DNA of 64,000 bases from an uncultured Eggerthella sp. GTDB lineage: Bacteria; Actinomycetota; Coriobacteriia; Coriobacteriales; Eggerthellaceae. Shown here piece by piece: positions 25,543-33,453 of this stretch. The translations under genes were made by a program, and so were the position numbers. Positions within the stretch are counted from its first letter, which is position 1. Each line of letters begins with the position of its first letter. The stretch is from positions 1-64,000 of the forward strand of contig UQFK01000006.1 of NCBI GenBank assembly GCA_900540345.1, written 5' to 3'. The notes under the pieces are model-generated. The model was not told the origin of the DNA. It did not search any database and saw only the letters and a list, made by a program, of their open reading frames with translations.

Positions 25543-25565
25543 AGTAACAAGCAGAAGGAGAACAA

Positions 25566-26156
25566 ATGGCAGGCACGCCAACGAATCAGGCCAATAACAA
25601 CACAAACATCTGGAGCACCCGTCAGCTGGTGACCATGGCGCTCATGACCGCCATCGGCGTGCTGCTCTCATTCATCGAGTTTCCGCTGCTCCCCGGTGTC
25701 ACTTGGCTGAAATTCGACGCCTCGAACATGCCTGCCATGGTGGCGGGCTTTGCTTATGGCCCTGGCGGTGGTGTAGCGGTCGGTATTCTCACCGCGATTC
25801 TCCATGGCCTGCTCATGGCCGACTTCAGTGGTGCAGTAATGAACATCATCGTCGTGATCTTCTACATTTTGCCTGCTGCGCTTATTTATAAGTACAAGCA
25901 TACGTTCGCTGGCGCTATCATCGCGCTCGTCGTTGGCACGCTGCTCGCGGTTGTTGGAGCGATCATCGGAAACCTTATCATCACGCCAGGCTGGCTTGGT
26001 GTCCCACTTGATGCAGTCATTGCCATGATCTGGCCTGTACTCGTTCCCTTCAACTTACTCAAGGGATTGATCAACTCAGCACTCACACTGATCATCTACA
26101 AGTCGATCTCGAATCTCATTACGCCGAAAAAGGACCAGAAGAAGGGTCGCGCGTAG
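25566..26156 (+). CDS. ECF transporter S component, riboflavin (RibU)-like
   Basis: 196 residues with about six membrane helices. The N-terminal region L-V-T-M-A-L-M-T-A-I-G-V-L-L-S-F-I-E-F-P and K-F-D-A-S-N-M-P-A-M-V-A-G-F-A-Y-G-P resemble RibU-type substrate-binding subunits; the T-x-A-L-M-x-A-I segment is where S components dock on EcfT. AGAAGGAG precedes ATG 25566. It is followed without a gap by two ECF ATPases and EcfT, making a complete group I-like ECF module. No FMN riboswitch is visible (a tRNA sits immediately upstream), so riboflavin is the likely but unproven substrate, and the module may serve other S components too. Confidence 0.82.
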   Translation: MAGTPTNQANNNTNIWSTRQLVTMALMTAIGVLLSFIEFPLLPGVTWLKFDASNMPAMVAGFAYGPGGGVAVGILTAILHGLLMADFSGAVMNIIVVIFYILPAALIYKYKHTFAGAIIALVVGTLLAVVGAIIGNLIITPGWLGVPLDAVIAMIWPVLVPFNLLKGLINSALTLIIYKSISNLITPKKDQKKGRA

Positions 26157-26999
26157 ATGATCTCCTTCGAAGACGTTTCGTTCACTTACACGAGCGAAGA
26201 CTATGTGCTCAAGGACATCTCTGTTGAGATCCCACAAGGGCAGTTCGTCTGCGTGCTTGGTGCGAACGGTTCAGGCAAGTCAACGTTTTCGAAGCTCATC
26301 AATGCTCTTCTGCTTCCTGATGAAGGCAAGGTCATCGTCGATGGCCTCATCACCTCCGATGCCGAGAACACCTTCTCGATTCGCTCAAGGGCAGGTTCGG
26401 TCTTTCAAAATCCCGACGACCAAATCGTTGCGAGTCTCGTAGAGAACGACGTGGCCTTCGGTCCCGAAAACCTCGGTATACCCAACCCTGAACTCCGCCA
26501 ACGCGTTGAAGCAGCTCTTGCTCAGGTCGGTCTGACGGGCTTTGAGAAGCGCGAGACAACGGCGCTTTCAGGTGGGCAAAAACAGCGCGTTGCCATAGCG
26601 GGCGTACTTGCAATGGAGCCACAGATCCTTATTTTCGATGAAGCATCTGCCATGCTCGATCCGCGCGGTAGACGTGGGCTTATGCGTGTATGCAAAGAAT
26701 TAAACCAGCAAGGCATGACTGTTGTCATGATCACGCATTATATGGAAGAAGCAGCAGAAGCCGACCGCGTTCTGGTGCTGCGCGAAGGACAGATCGTACT
26801 CGATGGCACACCAGAAGAGGTGCTCACGCAAGACGAGGTGCTGCGCGAGCTCAATCTCGACATCCCATTCGCTACGCAGCTTTCACGACTCCTGCAAGAT
26901 AAAGGCATCGATATTCCTACATTCGTGGACCGAGAAGCATTGAAGGAGGCGTTATGGCTCTTGTATTCGAACACGTCAGCTACACCTACACGCCCCTGA
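26157..26999 (+). CDS. ecfA1: ECF transporter ATPase A1
   Basis: 280-residue ABC ATPase of the energy-coupling module. Walker A G-A-N-G-S-G-K-S-T, Q-loop F-Q-N-P-D-D-Q, signature L-S-G-G-Q-K-Q-R, Walker B I-L-I-F-D-E-A and switch His in M-I-T-H-Y-M-E-E. The F-Q-N-P-D-D-Q text and the post-Walker B A-S-A-M-L-D-P-R are typical of EcfA. ATG 26157 begins directly after the S-component stop. Its 3' end overlaps ecfA2 by 46 bp. Confidence 0.94.
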   Translation: MISFEDVSFTYTSEDYVLKDISVEIPQGQFVCVLGANGSGKSTFSKLINALLLPDEGKVIVDGLITSDAENTFSIRSRAGSVFQNPDDQIVASLVENDVAFGPENLGIPNPELRQRVEAALAQVGLTGFEKRETTALSGGQKQRVAIAGVLAMEPQILIFDEASAMLDPRGRRGLMRVCKELNQQGMTVVMITHYMEEAAEADRVLVLREGQIVLDGTPEEVLTQDEVLRELNLDIPFATQLSRLLQDKGIDIPTFVDREALKEALWLLYSNTSATPTRP

Positions 27000-27826
27000 C
27001 AAAACGCCAAATAAAAGAGGGACTTTCCCCTCTGTGGGCGCTCAATGATATTTCATTTTCAATCGAAAATGGGGAGTTTCTTGCGATCGCCGGGCATACA
27101 GGCTCGGGTAAATCAACGCTCGTGCTTCATTTGAACGGCGTCATCAATCCTACTGAAGGACGAGTGCTCTGGAATGGGCAAGATCTTTCCGATAAAAAGA
27201 CTGCTAATCTTGCTCGCGGCGATATCGGCATCGTATTCCAATATCCCGAACACCAGCTCTTCGCCGCAACAGTCTATGAAGACGTGGCGTTTGGTCCACG
27301 TAATCTCGGATTAGCTGCCGAAGAGGTTGAGAAGCGTGTCAAGGGCGCTCTTGAGCTTGTTGAGCTCGATTACGAGGATTTCAAGGATCGATCGCCCTTT
27401 GAGCTCTCAGGAGGTCAGCAGCGACGTGTAGCCTTTGCCGGCGTACTTGCTATGAAACCAACCACCCTTGTACTCGACGAGCCAGTTGCCGGGCTTGATC
27501 CTGCATCAAGAAACGACTTTCTCGCATTTATCGATCGGCTTCATAAGCAGCACGGCATCACACTCGTGATGGTCTCTCATAACATGAATGACATCGCGCG
27601 CCTTGCTGATCGCATGCTCGTGCTCGACCGAGGCGAGATCGCATTGACCGGAACCCCCGAGGAAGTGTTCTCCCATGCTATCGAACTGCGCGAGATCGGG
27701 CTCGGTGTGCCGCACGCGCAACGTATGGCAAATGAACTGCGTGAGCTTGGTGTTCCATTGGAAGATGCCCTCTACTCCCCCGAATCACTCGCAGATCACC
27801 TTGCGATGCTCTTAGAGAGCAGGTAG
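26954..27826 (+). CDS. ecfA2: ECF transporter ATPase A2
   Basis: 290-residue partner ATPase. Walker A G-H-T-G-S-G-K-S-T, Q-loop F-Q-Y-P-E-H-Q-L, signature L-S-G-G-Q-Q-R-R, Walker B L-V-L-D-E-P-V-A-G-L-D-P and switch His V-S-H-N-M. The F-Q-Y-P-E-x-Q-L motif marks EcfA2. The start at ATG 26954 has a near-ideal GAAGGAGG Shine-Dalgarno and begins inside ecfA1, so 46 bp are read in two frames. With A1 it forms the heterodimer that drives EcfT. Confidence 0.94.
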   Translation: MALVFEHVSYTYTPLTKRQIKEGLSPLWALNDISFSIENGEFLAIAGHTGSGKSTLVLHLNGVINPTEGRVLWNGQDLSDKKTANLARGDIGIVFQYPEHQLFAATVYEDVAFGPRNLGLAAEEVEKRVKGALELVELDYEDFKDRSPFELSGGQQRRVAFAGVLAMKPTTLVLDEPVAGLDPASRNDFLAFIDRLHKQHGITLVMVSHNMNDIARLADRMLVLDRGEIALTGTPEEVFSHAIELREIGLGVPHAQRMANELRELGVPLEDALYSPESLADHLAMLLESR

Positions 27827-27830
27827 CTTC

Positions 27831-28649
27831 GTGAACTTGCAGATCATTTTCGGAAGGTATATCTCTCGCAACTCGATTGTGCACCGTATGGACCCTCGTG
27901 CGAAACTGTTGCTTTCGCTTTTGTTTATGGTCGTCGTATTCGCTGCTCAAAGCTATGCGGCACTTGCAGTCGCAGCTCTATTCACCTTTGGAATGTTCTT
28001 CTTTGCGAAGATCTCGATCAAGCAAGCATTCATGAGCATTGCTCCTCTTGCGATTCTTGTTGTGTTCACGGGTCTTTTGAATATCTTCTTTGTACAAGGT
28101 GGTGAAGTTTACTTTCAGTTTGGCATCATCTGCATCAGCGAGCAGGGTCTTCACCAGTGCCTCTTCATCGTCATTCGCTTGACCTTGTTGTTGTTAGGTA
28201 TGAGCTTGCTTACGCTCTCCACCACAACGCTCAATATCACTGACGCATTCGAGAAGTTACTCGATCCGCTCAAACGCCTCCATGTTCCCTCGCATGAGCT
28301 TGCAACCATGATGGGTATCGCGCTGCGATTTCTCCCCCAGTTTGCCACTGAGCTGCAGACCATCTATCGCGCCCAGATCTCGCGTGGTGCGAACTTCAAA
28401 ACGAACGCACGGGGCACGTTTAGCATGATGGTCTCCCTGATCGTTCCCCTATTCACCAGTGCGTTTCGACACGCCGAAACGCTTTCGCTTGGCATGGATG
28501 CCCGTTGTTATCATGGGGGCGAAAATCGCACGAGCTTGCGCGAGCTGCATTACACAAAGCGCGATCTTGGCGGGCTTATCTACCTGCTCTGTGCGGTTGC
28601 ATGCGTTATTCTAGTGAATGTCGTTTTAGTCCAGCTCGGCTGGTCATAA
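27831..28649 (+). CDS. ecfT: ECF transporter transmembrane component T
   Basis: 272-residue membrane coupling protein. The N-terminal H-R-M-D-P-R-A-K-L opening is diagnostic of EcfT, and two coupling helices carry Ala-Arg-Gly-like motifs (Q-I-S-R-G-A-N-F and G-M-D-A-R-C-Y). About five membrane segments. It starts at GTG 27831, 5 bases after the ecfA2 stop, with a weak AGGTAG Shine-Dalgarno. It completes the S-A1-A2-T operon. Confidence 0.93.
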   Translation: MNLQIIFGRYISRNSIVHRMDPRAKLLLSLLFMVVVFAAQSYAALAVAALFTFGMFFFAKISIKQAFMSIAPLAILVVFTGLLNIFFVQGGEVYFQFGIICISEQGLHQCLFIVIRLTLLLLGMSLLTLSTTTLNITDAFEKLLDPLKRLHVPSHELATMMGIALRFLPQFATELQTIYRAQISRGANFKTNARGTFSMMVSLIVPLFTSAFRHAETLSLGMDARCYHGGENRTSLRELHYTKRDLGGLIYLLCAVACVILVNVVLVQLGWS

Positions 28650-28723
28650 GCTCGAATATCAGTCAAGACCAGCAGCCCATACGCCATATTCACGCTGTTG
28701 GCAGATCGAATCAAGGAGCACCC

Positions 28724-29128
28724 ATGGATGAAGTGATCGATTACCTTACCAATATCCCCTGCTGGTTCCTAGCAACCTGCGAAGGCGACCAACCACATGT
28801 TCGCCCCTTCAGCTTTGCTGCAAAGGATGGCGGGAAGCTTTGGTTCTGCACGGCGACGAACAAGGATGTTTACGAGCAGCTTCAAGCAAACCCAAAGTTC
28901 GAAGGCTCTGGTTGGCACCCAGGCCAACCCTGGATCATCGTAACTGGCGAAGCAGATTTCGATAGTGTGCCAGGCGAAGCAACGCGTGTTGCTGGTTACG
29001 AGCATATGATTGGCCTTGGTGAGTCCTACGATGGACCGAACGATCCACGTCTCACATTCTTCTCGGTACGCAATGGCATTGCCAAGATCGCTGATATCGA
29101 TGGTAGCGAACGCACGATCGAGCTGTAG
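28724..29128 (+). CDS. Pyridoxamine 5'-phosphate oxidase-fold protein
   Basis: 134-residue flavin-binding split-barrel protein. The opening helix and strands C-W-F-L-A-T-C-E-G-D-Q-P-H-V-R-P-F and the K-L-W-F-C-T-A-T-N-K-D-V-Y strand match the PPOX-like family common in anaerobes, usually FMN or F420 binding, of unknown substrate. AAGGAG lies 7 bp before ATG 28724. A longer in-frame opening to 28505 reads through ecfT and is rejected. It follows ecfT by 74 bp and may share its transcript, which would fit a flavin theme next to a riboflavin-type importer (inference). Confidence 0.85.
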   Translation: MDEVIDYLTNIPCWFLATCEGDQPHVRPFSFAAKDGGKLWFCTATNKDVYEQLQANPKFEGSGWHPGQPWIIVTGEADFDSVPGEATRVAGYEHMIGLGESYDGPNDPRLTFFSVRNGIAKIADIDGSERTIEL

Positions 29129-29280
29129 AGCCTTTCTTATAGCCACTACCATTTACATCTCTTCTAGCGTGTCCCATTGAAGAAACACCCTCAAGAAAAA
29201 TAGATGCTAGACTTGCCCTGATAAGGTATGCAATACTAACCTGAAAAGCATAATCGCAGCTCAACTGTGCGGTTTGCCGA

Positions 29281-29376
29281 AAAAAGAAAAGCCTCCGAAG
29301 AGGCTTTAGTGAGTCGAAGTACCACCTACGTGGCGTCCCCTGAAGGACATTTAAGACTAAGTCTTTATTTTGACTC
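29281..29376 (-). ncRNA. Candidate small structured RNA ending in a UUCG terminator
   Basis: On the minus strand, five short helices follow one another. GAGTC/GACTC (plus 29372-29376 with 29311-29315) encloses AAGAC/GTCTT (29353-29357/29361-29365), GTCC/GGAC (29335-29338/29345-29348) and CCAC/GTGG (29322-29325/29330-29333). The last is an intrinsic terminator AAAGCCTC-TTCG-GAGGCTTT with a T-rich tail (plus 29280-29307). No coding gene upstream on this strand needs that terminator. The helices are only 4-5 bp, so chance is possible. The 5' end is unknown but would lie near 29390-29410. Confidence 0.35.
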
Positions 29377-29410
29377 GCAGTGACATCTTGACTGATATTC
29401 AAACGATCAT

Positions 29411-29439
29411 TTGAAAAGCGCACCGAAGCAGACTATATT
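29411..29439 (+). promoter_or_regulatory. Strong sigma70-type promoter of the small membrane peptide
   Basis: TTGAAA (29411-29416), exactly 17 bp, TATATT (29434-29439). Predicted start near 29446 gives a 5' leader of about 29 bases with GGAGG in it. The -35 overlaps the dyad CAAACGATCATTTG. Confidence 0.75.
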
Positions 29440-29474
29440 CGAGGACTGATCAGAAAAGATACGGAGGACGCAAA

Positions 29475-29591
29475 ATGCTAGTAATGGTTATAACAGTATG
29501 TCTAGCTTTTATTTGCGTTGCATGGAAACTCGCCGTTTGGATCGTTAACGGTATCATAAGTTTTATCGTTGACCATATGGACAAAAACTAG
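29475..29591 (+). CDS. 38-residue single-pass membrane peptide
   Basis: ATG 29475 opens 38 codons to TAG 29589-29591. The product is one hydrophobic helix (about residues 3-33: M-V-I-T-V-C-L-A-F-I-C-V-A-W, then V-W-I-V-N-G-I-I-S-F-I-V) with one Lys in the middle and the polar tail D-H-M-D-K-N. It has GGAGG 8 bp upstream and a near-consensus promoter, stronger signals than most genes here, so expression is likely. Size and character resemble small membrane regulators and type I toxins; no homologue is recognised. A weak hairpin at 29694-29723 may end the transcript. Confidence 0.65.
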   Translation: MLVMVITVCLAFICVAWKLAVWIVNGIISFIVDHMDKN

Positions 29592-29740
29592 TTTTAAAAC
29601 AGTGACACTCTAACTGGAACTCAAGCGGGAAAGCTCATAACAATATAAGAGATAAATCCGTATAATACCTAATAGGCAAAAAGCACTCCCTAAAAAACCT
29701 GAACGTGAAAACAGGGTTTTGCGATGCCCAATAAATCTCT

Positions 29741-30340
29741 ATGACTATCGAAAATCATATGCCTACCACCAGCAAAAATACTACTCCGTATCGCTGCACA
29801 TGGACAAATCTGAACAATCCTCTCTATGTTCAGTATCACGACGATGAATGGGGCGTGCCTTGTCATTCCGATCGAGCGCTCTTCGAGCTCTTGATCCTTG
29901 AAGGCTTCCAAGCTGGATTATCGTGGGAATGCATCTTGAACAAGCGCGAGGCCTTTCGTAGGGCCTTCGATGGATTCGAGATTGAAGCTGTGAGTGCCTA
30001 CGATAAGCAGAAGATCAATCTGCTGATGGCTGATGCCGGCATCGTACGCAATCGCCGAAAGATCGAAGCAAGCATAACCAATGCACAGGTCTTCAAGCAG
30101 ATTCAAGAAGAGTTCGGTTCATTCGATGCCTATATTTGGAAATTCGTAGACGGCGAGCCCGTGAATGAAAGCCATACGATCCGCACTACCTCTCCTCTTT
30201 CAGACGAGATCTCCAAAGATCTGAAGAAGCGCGGAATGAAATTCGTTGGCCCGACCATAGTTTATTCATTCCTTCAGGCGATCGGCGTCATCAACGGGCA
30301 CGAAGAAAACTGCTATCTCTGCGGTGTAAAACGCTCCTGA
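29741..30340 (+). CDS. tag: DNA-3-methyladenine glycosylase I
   Basis: 199-residue base-excision enzyme removing 3-methyladenine from DNA. Family text includes the N-terminal R-C-T-W ... Y-x-x-Y-H-D-D-E-W-G-V-P, the catalytic region F-E-L-L-I-L-E-G-F-Q-A-G-L-S-W, and K-F-V-G-P-T-I-V-Y-S-F-L-Q-A-I-G. The Zn ligands Cys near the start and H...C-x2-C at the end (G-H-E-E-N-C-Y-L-C) are present. The start is uncertain: ATG 29741 and ATG 29759 both lack a clear Shine-Dalgarno. A TATAAT at 29661-29666 is a likely -10. It is convergent with the DUF2207 gene. Confidence 0.95.
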   Translation: MTIENHMPTTSKNTTPYRCTWTNLNNPLYVQYHDDEWGVPCHSDRALFELLILEGFQAGLSWECILNKREAFRRAFDGFEIEAVSAYDKQKINLLMADAGIVRNRRKIEASITNAQVFKQIQEEFGSFDAYIWKFVDGEPVNESHTIRTTSPLSDEISKDLKKRGMKFVGPTIVYSFLQAIGVINGHEENCYLCGVKRS

Positions 30341-30400
30341 TAGACGAGAGGCTTTAACAGACAAAGCTTTTGTGCCGAAGACGCTCCAGCGCAAGCAGCT

Positions 30401-32362
30401 TTAGCGGGCGCCACCACCACCTCCGAAGCCACCGCCTCCGCCACCAGAGAATCCTCCGCCAAATCCTCCGCCACTTGAGAAATTACCTGCGGCAGCAGAC
30501 TGGATCTCAGCAAGCGAATTATTGATAGAAGTCGAGAAGCTCGTAGCGAAGCTTGCCATGCCACTTCCCATCGTAGCGTGGCTCGAATAGATGTACCACC
30601 AGGGAACATAATAGCTCGAAGCACTTACAGCAGCATCTTCAACGAACAATTCAGGAACCGTGTTGCGAAGCTCATCGATCACTTCATCAGCAATACCAAA
30701 CAAATAGGCATAGACCAAGAACTCTCCCCAGACCTTGATGTCGAGCACAGGACGCTCTTTCAAGCGTGAGAAATCTTTTAGCCAACGTTTAAGCGCCTCG
30801 CATTTCGCAAAAGCATCGGCACCTTTCTGTGTGCGGCGATCCATAAAACGGCTCAATATGAGCAAGAGCGCCATCGTGATCAATCCAGGTATCATCAAAA
30901 AGAAGTTGTCGAAGAACATCGCAATAACAACAATGAGAACAAAAACCACAATGCCGATCGTAGCCATCTGCCCTTGCTTCACCTTCGAGTACGCTTCGAA
31001 GTACTTTCCATTGATCGTGCGAGCAGTAACCTCGCCCTGCCAGTCTGCTAGCTTGTCGCTGAACGTCGTCGGGTTCTCCTTTGCGTACTGCGCAATGGAC
31101 GAAAGCCAGACCGACTCTGCTCCCCCACCGATCGTGTCGAAGAGGAAAGCAAATGCGAGACGATCGATCTCATTCTTGACCTTTGCTTCATATCCTGGAG
31201 CACGCGAAAGATAGTAATCCTCGACCGTTTTTGTCGTTAGCAGACCGCTCTTCTCATAGCTTGCCTTGTTGATGAGCACAGCGCCTTCATTCACGAGGTG
31301 AAGAAGCGTAACAGTCAGATCGTTATTGCTTTCACGATCAAAGCGCATGATGCGACCGATGACTGCCGGGTGCTCTCCCTTGACAGGCACATCGCGCCAG
31401 TACTGCTCGGTGAAAGTCGGTTTAAGCTCTTTGCCGTAGCGATTGAACGACCATAGCGCCCAAATGCAGATTGCCAGACAGACGACAATAGCTGCGATGA
31501 GCGAAACAAGCGTGATGATGCGCTCCTTGTTCGCTTGGTCGGCAAACGCTTGCTCTTCGCTCTTGATGGTATCGAGACGCGCGTTATCAAAATGGGCATT
31601 GGGGTCTTTTTGCGTTACACCCGCAAACCATGACGGGTCACAAGCAACACGGATCTCCGCATAAGAGCCAGCCGGAAGGTGAGGCACGTCACATGTGATC
31701 TCGCCTGTTTCGTCATCGATAGATACCGTTGCATCAAGAGGGCCATGACCCCATGCCGATATATTCTCCCCCTTCACAACATCGGTGCCCTGAGCGATCG
31801 GGAACTTGAGCGAGAGAGAGATATTGTCGGAATCTTCTGCCCATCCATCACCAACGAACTGCCAATAGAGCTCAGCAGTATCGCTATAGACTTGAACCGC
31901 ATTCGCGACTCGATAATGTAGGGTGACATCCGCTGTCTCGTCACTCAAAGAGAAAAAGACATACACCGCATCCTCTGCTCCGTCAAAGGAATACGAGGCT
32001 TTACCAGGACCGCCAGAACTTCTCCAGCTCGATTGGAATGGGACTGAAGAAAGCTCAGTTGTTTTACCATTCGCCGTGATCTCCACACTCTCGATCTCGA
32101 TCTGAGCGCCGCTTGGCAGGTTATTGAAATACCACCATACTGCCGTGAAGCTGCCATCGAAATCGAACGTACGCGTTTCAGTAACATGAAGATCGCCATC
32201 ATCGGTTGCCTGAGCCTTTATATCGACCTGAGGCATGGTGTAGGATTTCGCAAGCGCCTGCGCAGGATTGAGAGCACAGCACACCGCGATCAGAAGAAAA
32301 AGACCAAGCGCAAGGAGAATGCGCGTTATATGATTTCTTTGAAGAGAGGCTGAAGTTTGCAC
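30401..32362 (-). CDS. DUF2207 membrane protein with glycine-rich tail
   Basis: 653 residues. A signal peptide (about 15-38, A-L-A-K cleavage region), an external DUF2207 beta-rich domain (about 40-270, with R-T-F-D-F-D-G-S-F-T and Y-R-V-A-N-A-V), a membrane segment near 283-305, a cytoplasmic part with two further helices (about 465-505), and a C-terminal run of Gly, Ser and Phe (G-G-G-F-G-G-G-F-S-type). DUF2207 proteins are widespread in actinobacteria and often travel with LemA; a lemA gene lies 3.6 kb away. Function unknown. It is convergent with tag. Confidence 0.85.
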   Translation of the reverse strand: MQTSASLQRNHITRILLALGLFLLIAVCCALNPAQALAKSYTMPQVDIKAQATDDGDLHVTETRTFDFDGSFTAVWWYFNNLPSGAQIEIESVEITANGKTTELSSVPFQSSWRSSGGPGKASYSFDGAEDAVYVFFSLSDETADVTLHYRVANAVQVYSDTAELYWQFVGDGWAEDSDNISLSLKFPIAQGTDVVKGENISAWGHGPLDATVSIDDETGEITCDVPHLPAGSYAEIRVACDPSWFAGVTQKDPNAHFDNARLDTIKSEEQAFADQANKERIITLVSLIAAIVVCLAICIWALWSFNRYGKELKPTFTEQYWRDVPVKGEHPAVIGRIMRFDRESNNDLTVTLLHLVNEGAVLINKASYEKSGLLTTKTVEDYYLSRAPGYEAKVKNEIDRLAFAFLFDTIGGGAESVWLSSIAQYAKENPTTFSDKLADWQGEVTARTINGKYFEAYSKVKQGQMATIGIVVFVLIVVIAMFFDNFFLMIPGLITMALLLILSRFMDRRTQKGADAFAKCEALKRWLKDFSRLKERPVLDIKVWGEFLVYAYLFGIADEVIDELRNTVPELFVEDAAVSASSYYVPWWYIYSSHATMGSGMASFATSFSTSINNSLAEIQSAAAGNFSSGGGFGGGFSGGGGGGFGGGGGAR

Positions 32363-32373
32363 AAGCGTCCTCC

Positions 32374-32402
32374 TTGCAAGTTCACCTGTTAATCGGTATC
32401 AT
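32374..32402 (+). promoter_or_regulatory. Promoter of tRNA-Ser (GCT)
   Basis: TTGCAA (32374-32379), 17-bp spacer, TATCAT (32397-32402); start expected near 32409, about 14 bases before the tRNA. Confidence 0.7.
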
Positions 32403-32422
32403 TTCAAGCTGTCTGTGAAAGT

Positions 32423-32513
32423 GGAGAGCTGACCGAGAGGCCGAAGGTGCTCGCCTGCTAAGCGAGTATACCCCACAAGGGTATCTGGGGTTCGAATCCC
32501 CAGCTCTCCGCCA
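32423..32513 (+). tRNA. tRNA-Ser (GCT)
   Basis: Acceptor GGAGAGC/GCTCTCC, anticodon stem CTCGC/GCGAG with loop CTGCTAA giving anticodon GCT, a long variable arm (TATACCCC..GGGTATC region), T-arm CTGGGG-TTCGAAT-CCCCAG, discriminator G and encoded CCA. Confidence 0.95.
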
Positions 32514-32516
32514 TTT

Positions 32517-32723
32517 CTATTTTCTGTGTTTCACCAGCTCAAAACCCTTTTCACATCTTTTCTTACCGTGTAAGAGATCCTCTTTGGAGCTATACCGAAG
32601 AGTCGTATTGCGCAAATGAGATTCAATGCTTGGCAAAAGACCGCGGTCCCTTTCATGCTCCAATAAAGAACCTCGCTTCAGTATAGAGGTTTTCTTGCGA
32701 AAAAACCCGCAATAGAGCCTCAC
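32517..32723 (-). CDS. Hypothetical small basic protein (doubtful)
   Basis: 68 codons from GTG 32723 (AAAGG at 6-bp spacing) to a stop 4 bp from the tRNA-Ser 3' end on the opposite strand. The product is Lys/Arg/Leu-rich with no recognised domain or membrane segment. It occupies most of the 345-bp gap between the tRNA and aroK; the rest holds only a poor aroK promoter (TATAGT near 32809). It might be a small gene, a remnant of an element inserted at the tRNA end, or chance. Confidence 0.25.
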   Translation of the reverse strand: MRLYCGFFRKKTSILKRGSLLEHERDRGLLPSIESHLRNTTLRYSSKEDLLHGKKRCEKGFELVKHRK

Positions 32724-32858
32724 GTTCGCCTTTCAAAATGCGCTCTCTTCCCTCACCCGAACAAGCGTTACGCACCTATAACATTCAAGACGCTAAAGAA
32801 TGCTATAGTCTATACAAGCGATATTGTCCGCGAACGCACAAAGAGCAGAGGGGCTTAC

Positions 32859-33371
32859 ATGGACCAAACAAGTTGTATCACGCTCATTGGTATGCCTGGC
32901 GCAGGAAAGTCGACGCTTGGTGTCGTATTGGCGAAGATCATCAACTACAACTTCATCGATGCAGACCTGCTTATCCAAAATCAAAGCGACAAGACCCTTC
33001 AGAAGATCATCGATGCACTTGGCCCAGAAGGTTTCATCGAGGTTGAAAACGAAGTCTTGAGCACGCTAGAGGCATCTCGCAGCGTTATTGCAACGGGCGG
33101 CTCTGCTGTCTATTCCGATGAGGCTATGAAGCACCTCTCAACATTGGGTCCTGTGGTTTATCTGCGCGTTTCCTATGAGGAATTGAAAAGCCGTCTCGGC
33201 GGTTTACACGAGCGCGGTGTAGTTATGAAAAACGGCACAGGAAACTTACACGACTTGTTCGAAGAGCGGACCCCTCTCTATGAGAAATATGCCGATATCG
33301 TGCTCGACATCGATGGGCTCTCTGTTCGCGATGCAGCGAACAAGCTAGTCGATATGCTTTCTTTGGTTTAA
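32859..33371 (+). CDS. aroK: Shikimate kinase
   Basis: 170-residue P-loop kinase phosphorylating shikimate at the 3-hydroxyl. Walker A G-M-P-G-A-G-K-S-T, D-A-D-L-L-I (Asp binding shikimate), and A-T-G-G-S-A-V are present. The lid region differs from textbook AroK, with L-H-E-R-G-V-V and E-E-R-T-P-L-Y-E-K-Y-A-D, the latter being the adenine-loop R-x-P-x-Y motif. Context with aroE 82 bp downstream supports the aromatic pathway. GAGGGG precedes ATG 32859. Confidence 0.88.
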   Translation: MDQTSCITLIGMPGAGKSTLGVVLAKIINYNFIDADLLIQNQSDKTLQKIIDALGPEGFIEVENEVLSTLEASRSVIATGGSAVYSDEAMKHLSTLGPVVYLRVSYEELKSRLGGLHERGVVMKNGTGNLHDLFEERTPLYEKYADIVLDIDGLSVRDAANKLVDMLSLV

Positions 33372-33453
33372 CGCCACAAGCGCACATTCTCTCTCTACAT
33401 GAATTACAATTTCAAGTACGACACTATCCTCGAAGATTAAGGCGGATAAAGCT

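Larger units (their letters stand above)
29129..29474. other. Gene-poor AT-rich region, 346 bp
   Basis: No gene is called here. The left part (29129-29270) shows nothing I can name. The middle holds a minus-strand terminator and a cluster of short hairpins (29281-29376). The right part holds the imperfect dyad CAAACGATCATTTG (29400-29413) and the strong promoter driving the small membrane peptide. A minus-strand open frame (29423 down to 29052) has protein-like text at its start but no Shine-Dalgarno, and it reads through the terminator hairpin. Confidence 0.5.

Noticed and set aside
25347..25565. FMN riboswitch before the RibU-like gene
   Set aside because: The region is taken up by tRNA-Arg and its terminator; no RFN-type conserved segments are visible.
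29052..29423. Minus-strand 123-codon frame
   Set aside because: No ribosome-binding site; it reads through the UUCG terminator and the antisense of the PPOX gene. Its first 45 residues look protein-like, so a coding remnant cannot be excluded.
29475..29591. Classical type I toxin-antitoxin pair
   Set aside because: No antisense RNA overlapping the peptide gene is evident; the candidate RNA lies beside it, not across it.
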